Assembly (NCBI GenBank): GCA_963070105.1
Contig: OY718806.1
Coordinates: forward strand, 2,700,865-2,764,864
Source of the DNA: Litomosoides sigmodontis
Taxonomy: Eukaryota > Nematoda > Chromadorea > Rhabditida > Onchocercidae
DNA length: 64,000 nucleotides
Direction: 5' to 3'
Within the stretch, counting starts at the first letter, position 1, and each line of letters begins with the position of its first letter. This document shows, piece by piece, positions 50,169-61,900 of this stretch. Position numbers and translations under genes: made by a program. Under the pieces are notes generated by a model. It was given only the letters and a program-made list of their open reading frames with translations. It did not search any database and was not told the origin of the DNA.

Positions 50169-53100
50169 ATGGTTGTGTTGTCTGTACCGCTGGTGGTACC
50201 AAATTTTGAGGGTCAAATCAATCATGTTTGCTTGACTGGGAGAGAAACGTTAGCTTTCATCAAGCTAACTGCTTGGGAAAAAGAGTTCGAAAAAATTAGC
50301 GCTAAGATCCAGCAGTTGTCTTTTTCCCTAGAAAAAGTCACATCTCTCAGAGAAGTGCAAACAGGTAATTTCATTAACCTTCATCTAAAATATATATAAG
50401 TTTAAATTATATCGTAGGAAATCAAAAGTGATCCTTCCTCACTCATTTCTATTTTGCAATAAGTTGATAATAACCATTAAAAAAAGTTAGTTTTGGAATG
50501 TGATGTTAGAAGTATGAAGATTTAGGTGAAGCTTACATCCTGAAGACGAGAGATTCGTTTGAAAGAGCACATGTCATTCGTCGGCCTTTACCTGAACTAT
50601 ATACGGTAAGTCATACTTTTTAAAGTCTTCGAAAGGGAAAATTAGCAGCTTGACGGTTTCGTCTCAGACTTTAAGAAAATTGTGGTAATATTACAGGTTT
50701 ACTTTATTGATAAAGGCGTGCAGTGCGATGTAGAGTTTGGTGAATTTTACGAGTATCCATCGGAGTTATTGGAATTTGGGGTGTTTAATTGTGTTTGCCC
50801 TGTGCGAGTACCAGCTATGCAAGATTTGTCCATATATAATGAGTTGAATGGATTAAAATGTAAATGCGATGCAGGCAAGTTTTGACAAGAACAGCAAGAA
50901 TCTACGAGATTAAGAGATAATGCAAGCATGATTTCATTTCACTTCCTCTGCGTAAAGAACTGTGTTATAGTAGGCACATTTGGCTTTTCTAAAGCTGGAA
51001 CTTTCTAGAAGCTGTGTCGGAATTCTCGATGATAATAGGATTTGTTCGTGGTCGATTATATGTAGAGGAAAAAGGACGTTATAAGAATATTGAAGATGTT
51101 ATTTATCAAAAATTAGCGGATCTTGCTAGCAACAGCGGTAACATGGATGTTTTGTAAAAAGTCTTTTTGTTTGAACACAAAAAAGATTTTTGAAAGTGGG
51201 AAATTTTTAAATTATCAAATGCACTGAATGAAGATTGAGGTGGTGGCGGACGGTTTTACATTTGTTTTATGATATAGAAGCAAGTCACAATCTAACATTT
51301 TATTCATTCATCTGATTTTTGTATCTTCAATTTTCGATCATTTTCAATCACACTCGTAAGATTTAATCAGTTACAGTTATCTTAATTATAAATGCGGATT
51401 ATTACAACAATCATAATATTTCCATCTATCTTCTGTTTTGAAGGTCTTACATCATCAAAGCACCTGAGAACTGCGAAGCGTGCAGGATATGTAGCTGCGC
51501 AAAAAAATTATACTTCTAGCTCAAGCAGTGACTCGACTTCCGATCGCTTCAGTCGAGTAAGAATTTTCAAAGCTTCCAAGTGCTCCACTTTCAAAAGTGG
51601 TGCACTTGGAAGGTGATTGGAATGTTGAACTTTAACGAAAATTTCTTTTCAGTCGAAAACAAAAACACGCATCAGTCGACTGTCATCGTTTCGAAAGAAA
51701 GGAGATTTTTCAACTTCAAAAAAGGAGAAACATAACAAACGTTGTTAACTTTTGCTTGTTTTTTTTTTATTTTTCTTGGACGTTTACTAAGTTTTTATTC
51801 ACAATAACATTGCTAAATAATTTTTCTTCTTAGCTGTTCGTACGACTCCGGCATCTACTGTGGGACGTGGCAAAATTAAGGTAAGATTTTTATTCTACAA
51901 TATTACTCTCAACAGCTGATATGTAATTTCCGACTATCAAACTCTAAGAATACCATTATTCTGCAGTTTCTCAGAATTGCTTTAGACGGATACCCTGTTT
52001 TACCAAAGAGGATTCAAGCACTACGTTCCTGACGTGCTACCGATGACTGTAGCTGTTCGATTTGACAAGAAGGACCGTAACATGAACAGTTTTTGGGTGG
52101 TCCACAAGGACATTTTCGCAGCTGCTGAAAAAGTAAGTTTTAAGGCATCTCTGTGCTCCTGCGAAAAGAACTTGCGATTTTATTAAAACATTTGGAAACC
52201 GAGAGTCGTGGGAAAACAATTTATTTTAATTTGCTCAATTGTATTTGTTTGACGAAAAATAGTTGATTACTGGATATTTCTGTCAACAACACATTGTTTG
52301 CACACCAGAGATTTGTCATTCGATATACTGCGTGTTGTAATTGGTGTGGTGTAGAGATATTTTTCAAACTTATATTTTAGGATATAAATTATCAGTGTGA
52401 AGTCAACTAGTAATTGTAGAAGTTTAACAGCTTTCAACGACCAATTATAGGCACTGAAACAAGCAGAGTATAAACTCTCGCATTTCCCGACCATAAATCA
52501 AAGAGGTGACGATGTTCGAGTGAAAGAAACACCTTGCATTGTACGTGCTCGAATTGACAAAGTTGGAAAATCTCTGTACCGCGGTGTTCCAGCACAGTAC
52601 GATGCTTACACGAAAAGGTATTTATATAACATAATGGAGATAGAGGTCATTTTCGAATAAGTAAGGCGGAGCTTGAACTGACGTTCGCATTTGTAATTGA
52701 ATGTCTGTTTGAACAGTTTTTTTCAGAGTCTCAATTTTTTTGGTAGATTTCGGCTGGTTCAAATGGATGATGGCTAGTGATGTCCTAGATATCTCCAGCA
52801 TGGATGAGGTTAGTATTCGGATCGAACTAATTAACATAACCTACTTAGGAGATATGTTTGTACTGGTTCTGATATATTAATCGTCAAATATTTTGCATTA
52901 TACTTTCAGGTACTAATCATTTTTTTGATAGCTTTGAATGTTGCAGTCTAACCCAATCAGAAATCTGCCAGCAGCAATGATACATTGTCGCGAAGATAGA
53001 ACAAGCACACATCATGCGGACGTTGGTTCTTGCTAGATATTCTTGCTGCTGCCGTATGCATGTTGTTTTGTTATTTCCTATACTCTTCGTAAGTAAAATT

Positions 53101-54922
53101 ACTGTGAAAACTTGTCTTTAGAAACTAGAGTAATTTATTTGCAGGACCTCATTAAGGGAGCAGATTGCGAAATAATCATCAAAGGAAATGCGCTGCGAGA
53201 TCTATATACGGTTGATTTATTGGGACCTCCAAAACAGGGTAAGACATCTAGTAATTTCTTAGTAAATTGAAGTAAGCGTCTGTGTACGCCAGTTTTACGT
53301 ATCACTTTTATTGTTAGTAATTTGAATGTAATTATAGCATCTCTTTTTTTTCAGAAAATGTCGCAAAAGCCGGCAATATGCGCGAAAATGATGTGCTTGC
53401 GTCGTGCAATAAGTTGATCAATGAAACCTATCAGCGACAGTTGATGACATCAATGATGATGATGGAATCATTAAACGTTGCCAGTCGTGAGTGGACACAA
53501 AATTCTCAAACACTTTGGTATAATTTCAGTCTACAGCTATGAATTAAAAATTTTTGATATCTACTAACGCTTTTACAGGGTCAGTATAATCTCGATGGGA
53601 CGTAGGCACTGTTGAGATATTTAAATTGGCGGTAACGTAAACAAGGTGGAAATAAGCAAAAGAGATTGGATTTTTGTACGTTATGGATTATTCTAGGCCG
53701 GCGTCTTATCGTGCACCCTTTCCAATGGCATTACCTGTAGTGATGCCTGTGGTTCTCCCCCTGATGATGCAAATGCCAATTACCACCACCACCACTAACG
53801 TTCAAAGTGCCGGGGACAGCGTTGCTACAAGACCTGAAAATACGGTAACGGGCAACTTCGAGGGTGTCAAGTTGTCGAATAACCACTCAAGAGGCCGATC
53901 AGACGCACGCGCAAACTATAACCGCTTTCCAACGGCAGATGTTGTACAAAACCGTGAAACGAGGTTGTTGGAATTTTTGAAGTTGCAAGTTATTGAAATT
54001 CATTGATACTGATTGTAAACTACTATATTAAAGAAGTTTTTTTAGTATTGAGAAAAGACGTACCCTGCCTTACGGGCTACAACTTTTAGCGATTCGGTTT
54101 TTCTTTATTGTTATTTGAATTTCATTATTTTGCCATTTAGATTCCGAAGCAAGGATTTTCAACCAGCAAACGAATTATCACGCACTGACTCTGGTCTCAA
54201 TAATGAATTCGGTGTTGTTGCTGGTGACATGAAGGCATCACGAAATTCGTGTGAAGAGGGTAACTTATTGTGTCATTTGAACCCAGTTTAAGCTTATTCC
54301 TTATAAAAATTAAAAGATCCATTAATGCGTTTCTCATCTCTTATCATTGGAAAGCCGGTCGAAATAAAAAACGGTTTTATTAGTCTTTCGTGAAATTTAA
54401 TTTAAAGTTGCTAGGAACTTATACAGACAGAGCGATACATTTGTTGGTATATTTTAGAGGATGGTGCATTATCGTTGGATCTACCGCTGAATTCTACAAA
54501 GCCGCACCGAAAACTGCAGATAAGTATGTATTTCTCACATCGAAATATGACTAATAGTTGGTCATTGCATATTGATAGTTTCGTAGTAGTTGGAATTTGA
54601 CTTTGTCCTTCGGTATCAAATTTCGGAACTGCATTTGTGATTTCAACTAAACAGTCGTTTAAATGCTGTGGTCTCTTTTGATTACCGAGTATATCTAATG
54701 ATAATGCAGGTTTGGACAGTAATGCACAGGAAGGTCAACCTACAGACTTGAAAAAGGTTAGTGCTTCTTTCAATTACAGTTTCTTCAAATAAAGTATTGT
54801 GATCAAATTTTTTTTTCTGCTTTATATAAACAGATAGGTGATGAATTATTCAGGCTGAGGCAGCACATCAGGGAGTTCGTAACCAGCAGGATCATGATTC
54901 ATCCTCGTTCGGTGGCGATTAA
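50169..54922 (+). CDS. Protein with two extended Tudor-like modules
   Basis: Eighteen exons encode about 709 aa: 50169-50364, 50526-50605, 50697-50874, 51009-51137, 51444-51556, 51653-51740, 51834-51880, 51986-52132, 52451-52617, 52727-52808, 52947-53021, 53145-53238, 53355-53486, 53663-53963, 54141-54259, 54458-54523, 54710-54756 and 54854-54922. Module 1 (residues about 66-150) reads GEAYILKTRDSFERAHVIRR, then VYFIDKGVQCDVEF. Module 2 (about 278-470) reads MTVAVRFD, FWVVHKDIF, PCIVRARID and IFLVDFGWFKWMMASDVLDI. A Ser/Lys-rich basic linker separates them, and the C-terminal 180 residues are low-complexity and polar, ending SSSFGGD. Extended Tudor domains often bind methylarginine and serve germ-granule and small-RNA complexes; EKL-1 and ERI-5 are nematode examples, but orthology is not shown. 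Aromatic cage residues look incomplete. Intron 3 begins GC. The exon 14 acceptor (53663) is poor and that join is doubtful; the tail could be a separate gene starting near 53674. Confidence 0.75.
50875..51008 (+). other. GC-AG intron in the Tudor gene
   Basis: The exon ends GATGCAG and the intron begins GCAAGT, which matches the usual consensus for GC donors. The acceptor is CTTTCTAG. Splicing here keeps the frame, whereas reading on meets TGA within three codons. Confidence 0.7.
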
Positions 54923-55166
54923 ATTTCAAAAGTTAAAAGAAGTGCAATTATTTTAAAATAACTAGTAGATGATTACTGGTTTTTATTGTTCGACTGCTAT
55001 TGGTTCTAACTCTATTATTTATCTCTATTATTGAGTCTCTAATCCTCGATCTTATTATTTTTTTTTACTTGCTAATTACTGATCTTTAGTATTGAACTAT
55101 TATCTTTGTTTTACTAGTTTAGATAGAAATATGGAAAGCAACTATCCAATGTGGTGTGTCGTTCTT

Positions 55167-55172
55167 AATAAA
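55167..55172 (+). terminator. Poly(A) signal of the Tudor gene
   Basis: AATAAA about 245 bases past the Tudor stop codon, followed by a T-rich stretch. Confidence 0.5.
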
Positions 55173-55846
55173 GCTTTTTTATTTGCTTCAATGCACGGAT
55201 TGCACAAATGAAATGAGAGTTGCTGAAGTGGAAAAAAGCAGTATCTTGTCGTAACTAAAGTACTGTAATGAAGGTGGCTGCTAACTGAATTGATAAAATC
55301 TTGTCGGTAGTCGACGTTGAAAGAAGGATGAGGTGCTCTGGTTGGGTACGCGATTCATGCATTAGTTCTGTGAGTTTCCGTCTTACCAGTAGTCTAACAG
55401 TCGCAAGTCCGTCATGATCATGTGAGTTGAATACCAATTCCGATTATTGAAATTACAGAAACTATTATTACGGCGCTTCGTCTTCCTGATAAATTATTTA
55501 GGTGGTTGTAGCAGATTGGGAAGTTCTTAGCGCAAGTGCGTTAGATGAGGCCTTCAGACATATTCAGGTTTTTCTGTCTTTATGGTTTCTTGGAGAAATT
55601 AGACTCATAATATGCTTATTGAAGGAAGTCAGTATAGCAATAAATAGCGTTTTACTATTGTATTTGTAGAATAGTTTTGAAGAGTTTCGTAATGCTATCA
55701 GTCAAAAGGGATAAATAAGTTTATGAATGGCAATTTGGTAGGGCAGAATATTTTCACAATTTTGTTTTGTAACAACCATATATTATTGTGTTTGGAAGCA
55801 ATCTTTGTAATACTTTATAACAGTGTTTTTGTAAATGAAGACCGAA

Positions 55847-55852
55847 TTTATT
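55847..55852 (-). terminator. Likely poly(A) signal of the myosin gene
   Basis: TTTATT on the plus strand (AATAAA on the minus strand) 95 bases past the myosin stop codon. A second copy at 55860-55865 is also possible. Confidence 0.5.
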
Positions 55853-55946
55853 ACAGAGGTTTATTATAAGGCAAAATATCACTAGTAGGGATCAAAGCGA
55901 AAAAAATCTGCATATTGGACGCAATAATAATAATTGATCTGAGCCA

Positions 55947-58900
55947 CTAAAATTGTACGCGTGAAGAGGAGCGAAAAACAGACGATTGAGAGATTTGTAC
56001 TCCTGGTGAAGCTGTTGTACTACTACGACTTTTGGCTCGCATTTTAGAAAGCGAATTTTCGGCATGATCGGCACGTTCTTCTGCATCGTCTAATTGATGC
56101 TGTATTTGACGGAATTTTTGTAAGTTCACATTTGCCAGTTCCTCCTAAAATTCCAATCGAAAATATGGAAGTTAATACAAGTACAGATGAAATGTGCAAG
56201 CATTACGGAGCATGAATGATTAATTTGACTTGTATGTGAATGATCTTCTAAAGGGAATTTGAAAACTAAGTCTTTAAAACTAGTTTGGAACTATTAAATA
56301 TTTGATTTACACTTACGGCTTCTTCAATTTGCTTCTTTTGAGATTTTAGCTTGTTCTGCAGCTTTTCGATGAGATCTCTCGTTCTCTCGGCATTCTTTTT
56401 ATCTTCGTCCACCTGCAATTAATTCAAATGCAGAATTGCATTAAGAAAGATGCCAAACCAAAGTACACCACAAAGCAAATTCGTGACGACCTGAAATTGA
56501 AGTTCTCGGATGCGTCTTTCATGTTTAGTAAGACTTTTATTTGTCTCCTGATATCGTCTCTGTTCTCCATCAAGTTCATTTTCAAGCTCACGGATACGAG
56601 ATTCCAGTTTTGCAATGACCTTTTTGCCGCCTTTAAGAGCAGCAGCCTCTGCTTCATCCAGGCGTGCCTGAAAATTATGGGCGAATGCTACAAATTGATT
56701 CCAGTTTCAAGCAACTTTGATTACTTTAAGCACAATATGAGAAACCCGGCTTTATGATTCTCCTTAACCTTGAAATAGCAAAAATTACAATAAAATTTTA
56801 TATGAAAAGCTTTCAAGCACACCTGCATCTCTTTCAATTGTGATTCTAAAGCCTTTCTTATACGGTCGTTTTGTGACGAATTTTCTTGTTCTTGTCGCAA
56901 CTGTTCGGCAAGTCGCGCAGCATCGCTGCTTGCTGCTTTGTAGCGCTCTTCCGAAGCTTTATACTCATTCAATGTCTCGTCCAGATCGGCTTGAACTGCT
57001 ACAAGTTCGGTCTCAAGCTTCTTCTTTACGGAACTCAGTGATTCAGCTTGAGCAGATAGTTCATTACACTGGGTATGTGCTTCATTCGCATCACGTTCTG
57101 ATTGCTTACGGGCTCTCTCTGCTTGATCCATTGCAACCGACATCTCCTCCTTCTCCGATTGCAGTAAAGTCGCTTTCTTTTCCATATTCAAATATTGTTC
57201 TCTAATCTCCTCCCGATTACGCTGTTCGATTTCGACCTAGGATGAAATGCAGTTTCTTACAAAATTTTGAAGAGAAACAACTTTTTTCATGGAAACACAT
57301 ATTGTTTTGTGTGAAATACCAATAGGAAACTCTGTAATAATTTCTCAAGTGTTCAAACCTGCTGCTGTAACTCCCTCATTTGATCCTGATAACGCTTCAC
57401 ATTTTTCTGAGCTTCAGCGTTTGCCTGATTTGCATGGTCCAACGCAATCTCCAGTTCGTTGATATCCGATTCTAATTTCTTCTTTAATCTCATTAAATCC
57501 GCCTTACTTCTCGTTTCATTTTCAAGTGATGCCTGCAATTTTGCAAACCTTAGTCGTCAACAAATCAATTTCATGTTTTTTTAAATAGCAAAGCACTGCA
57601 CACTTAGGTATTAAAAGTGACAGCTTAAACAGTGAAAAAAATAAGAATGCTTGATTGCGGTACAACTCCAACCTTCTGAAATTTACCCACACTTCAAAAA
57701 TTTTGTTTCTAAATTCAATTTCATTCAGTTTCCAGTTTCCATAAACTTAGTTTTTGCAACTAAGGAAGGCAGTCAGATCACCTGCATAGATTCGATCGCT
57801 CTTTGATGATTTTTACGTGTGTTTTCGAATTCTTCTTCTTTTTCTTGAATTCTTTTTTCAATTTCAGCTCTTATTTGCGAAACTTCGACCTGCGCTCGAA
57901 GAACTTTACTTTCTTCGGCTTCTAAGGCAGCTTCGGCTTCATCTAGAGCATGTTGCAACTCGTCCTTCTCAACCTCCAGTCGACGAATTATCTTCTGCAT
58001 TTCAAATACGGAACGACCACCTTCACCCAGTTGGTCTGTGAGATCCTTAATTTCTTGCGCCAACTCTTTGTTTTCTCGTTTCAACCCTTCAATCATATCT
58101 AGAACTTCATCCTGCTCACTTTTCAATTTGAACAATTCGGTCGACACATTTCGCGCTTCTCGTTGTGCATTGTCCACTTCAGCAGCTATGTCATCGGTCT
58201 TTTTTTTCCACTCGTCGATTACTTTGTCGAATCCTTTCTGCTTTTTCTCAAGTTGGTTTGCATATGAGTTGGCTCGTTCAACGTCCATCTGGAATTTGAA
58301 TAAAAGTATAAGTAACAATTATTAAAAATTTAAGCACAATTTGTAGAATTTGAAACTAAAGTTTTCTATATACGTGTTATCGTAGGAAAACGTAAACTCA
58401 TGTATTATTTGGAAGAGAAATGATTACTTGAGCATCATCAAGATCAGAAACCAAACGAGATTTCGTTTTTTCCAAGGAACTAATCTTTGAATTGGCAGCA
58501 TCCAATGTTTCCTGAAGTTCATTGATTTTCTGCATCTGCCGTTTCTTTGATTCTTCTAATTCATCGCTCTTCAATAAACCTTCGCTCTCGAAACGCGTTT
58601 GCCATTGTTGAATCTCAGCATTCGCGCGACTCAATTGCTTCATCAGCTCACTTTTAGCTTCAATTTCTTCCTCCATCGATTCACGAACTTGCTCGATTTC
58701 ATGTTGATAATTTTTCATCTGTGCTGCCAAATTATTACGATCACGTGCTTCTTCATCCAGTGAACGACGGGCTTCTTCCAATTGAGATGTTAGCTGAGCC
58801 TTTAGTCTCGTCATTGCATTCACTTGAGATTCCGCTTCTTCAATTTGTTTGCCGAGGTCGGTATTTTCACCGTTAAGCCGTGTCTTCAATGTAGTAAATT

Positions 58901-61900
58901 CCTGAAGCTGTCGATTTTGCTCGTCGCATTTTGTTTGCAGTTCAGCAATTTGCATCTCATACTGTTTTGCAAGTTTTTCATTGCTCATTCTTGCTGCTGT
59001 TTCACCATCAATTTGTGCTACAAGTTCTTCGGCATCGCGTTGGGCTTGCATCTTGTCTTTTTCGATCTTAGCTTTTGCCTTCTGTGCTTGTTCAATCTGA
59101 TCACCCAACTCCGCTACTGCATCGTTGTGTTTCTTCCGTATTGCCGCAAGTTGGTTCTCATGATTCATGTTAGCTTCTTCCAAATCACGACGAAGTTTTG
59201 CTAACTCTGCTTCCCGTTTTTTGTTTACTTCCACCTGAGCAGCTGTAGCACCACCTTGTTCATCCAAGCGGTCTCCCAATTCTTCCAGTTCGCGTTGCAA
59301 ATCTGATTTTGCTCGTTCCGCTTTGCTTCGTGACTGTCGTTCATTCTCCAATTCTTCTTCCAGTTCTGTTATGCGATTTTGTGTTTCGTTGACTTGTTTC
59401 TTAAGTTTCCCAACAAGATCCTGCTCTTCCTCCAAACGTGCTGTAATGGCCTGTGCCTCGCTTTCCTTTTTCTTCAGATTACTTTCAATTTCATGTCTTT
59501 GCCTTTCAATTTCTTCCATATTCTCTTGGGCAACCTTCAATTCTCCACCAATTTTACGTTTCTGTTTTTCAATTTCGTTACGTCCTCGTTTCTCTCGTTC
59601 CAAGTTGTCCTCAAGATCATCTAGACTTTGTTCCAACTTGCTCTTTAATTTGTTACTGTAATTTCCTTTATCTTCCTCCACCTGTAGATCTTCCATCAGT
59701 TTTCGATTAATTTCTTCTTGATGCTTCTTCTCCTTGTTCAGCTTAGCAATATTTTCATCTTGATGCTGCATCTCATCCTGCAGTGTTCGAATTTGTTGTT
59801 CACGGCTTTGTTTATCCGCGTCTGTTTTTTGTAACCGAGTTTCTAATTCTGTGATTGCTTTCTTCAAATTCTCAACGTCAGTTTCGATCTTTTTTTTCGA
59901 ACGTGACAAATCATAATTACGATCTTCCTGGTCTCCAAGTCGTTCTTCTAATTCCTGTAACAATAGGTATTCTTGAGGATAAAAATTTATCACAGACTTT
60001 TTTAACCTCAAAGTTTTTCCAGTGGTCTATAATTTAGTCAAAAATCTTGACACATTTTTAGTACTACAATATTGTTTGGAAAGAAATGAACTAACATGAA
60101 TCTGTTTTTCAACATCAGTTTTCAGTGTCGAAAGCCTACTGAGACGATCGTCGACGTCAGATAGCTGTGCCTTCGCCGCTTCCAATTCATTGAAAACATT
60201 GTTTCGTTCTTCAAGCAGTTTTGTAGAATTGCTTTCCAGCTCTTTACGAGCTTTTTCTTCATTCGCTATATTTTCTTCCAGCTCTTTAATTTGTTGATTC
60301 ATTTTCTCAATTTCTTCGCCTTCTTTGCCGCATTTAAGCATGGGTTTAATTTTGCCATAAATTAAGAACCAGTCCCAGGTACGCAACACACACCAAGCAC
60401 GAATATTCCGCTGCAAAACCAACAAGCCACGGCGTTGCTGCAAGCGCCTTTGGCGTTCGGCTAAATTTATGTAAGAACGAATTCTAGCCTGGAATCCAGT
60501 GAGAGCTTCGCCAAGTTTCCGATCTCGAAGATCTTCTAGATGCGCCAAAACACCAGCCTTGAAAAAAACTTTTGTTTTTCCGATACGGAAGTTTTCTTCC
60601 GTTAATGATCCATCATTCACAAGCTTGCTAAGCATCACTTCAGCAGACTTTTTCGGGTCATCTTCACTTTTCGCTTCTTTGGCAGCGAGAACTGCATACC
60701 GCTGCTTAAAATCAGAGTGTAAATTCCGATTTGGGAAACCTTTACGACATATGCGAATACCTTCTAACACACCATTGCAAGTAAGCTGATTCAGAACTAG
60801 AGCAGCATCCAGAAGTCCAGAAGTCTTCTTTTCATTCGGAATGATACAGCGGATGAAATGCGGATGCGTCATGTTTAGCATGCTCATCAAACTGTTCAAT
60901 GATTCTCGGTACAGCATAGAAACTGTCAGAAAGGATCCTGATTTACCTTTCTTCTTTCCACCGCCTCCATCTGAAATATAAGACTGATTATTCAAGTTCA
61001 TAACATTCTTAGAACTGAAGAGTAGAAGTTTTCAAGTCATACAACATAATATGTTTGTCACTTTTTCCACCACAAATGGCATCTTAAAATAATGCGAAAC
61101 TGGGATAATATTTAAAACTGATGAGGCGATGGTTGTAAATGTTACAGTAACTGCAATCAGACAATGATGACGTTGTTTGAGTAAGGGTTTACAAAAGCAC
61201 CAAAAATCAAGGGTTTACAAAGGCTAATCGAATAATAAGCAGTTGTTATTATGGAAGGAAATGTTGTAGCCACACTGAACTAACTTTAACATGATTAATT
61301 TTTGTATTATCAATTATTGTGCATCAAAGCGAATGCTTTCTTACAAATTTAGGATTCCAGGAATCTGAGTAAAATATAATTTCCTTTACATTTTTTTTCG
61401 TGGAGACTTAAATTTCAAAAGTTTTATGTGAATGCGACAGATGATTCCGAAAAGATGCGAACCTTTTGCCGCAGCAGCCTCTTCCTGCGTTGTATAATCC
61501 TTCCATATTTCTACCAGAAGATTATTTGTTTTAGATGCTTTCATAGTAGAAACAACGGTGTCGTTAAGTGGATCCTTATTTTTCTCCAACCAGTTCATAA
61601 CATTATAACGGACAGTACCAGCGTAATGCTTCATAGCAAAATGTGCTTCGCTCTGCTTGCCCTTAGGTGGTTTCGGCTTTTCGAAATTAGGATGCTTTCC
61701 GAGGTGAGTGTCAACGAGTTTTTGAGCTAAAGTCATATCAGTGGCTTTGGGTACGATGCATTCTTCATCCAGCATTGAAATGATTCCCATCGGTTTCTCT
61801 ATGAGTTCAATACAGGCCTGCAAATCAAGGCCGAAGTCGATAAAAGTCCACTGAATTCCTTCACGTTCGTACTCTTCCTGTTCCAGAACAAACATGTGGT

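Larger units (their letters stand above)
54923..55946. other. Convergent intergenic spacer between Tudor and myosin genes
   Basis: About 1 kb shared by the 3' ends of two converging genes. It contains candidate poly(A) signals for both strands and no gene. A minus-strand frame at 55255-55437 has no support. Confidence 0.6.

Noticed and set aside
57817..59661. Several plus-strand frames of 74-126 codons
   Set aside because: All are antisense shadows of the myosin rod exons, whose Glu/Lys/Leu-rich codons leave the opposite strand open.
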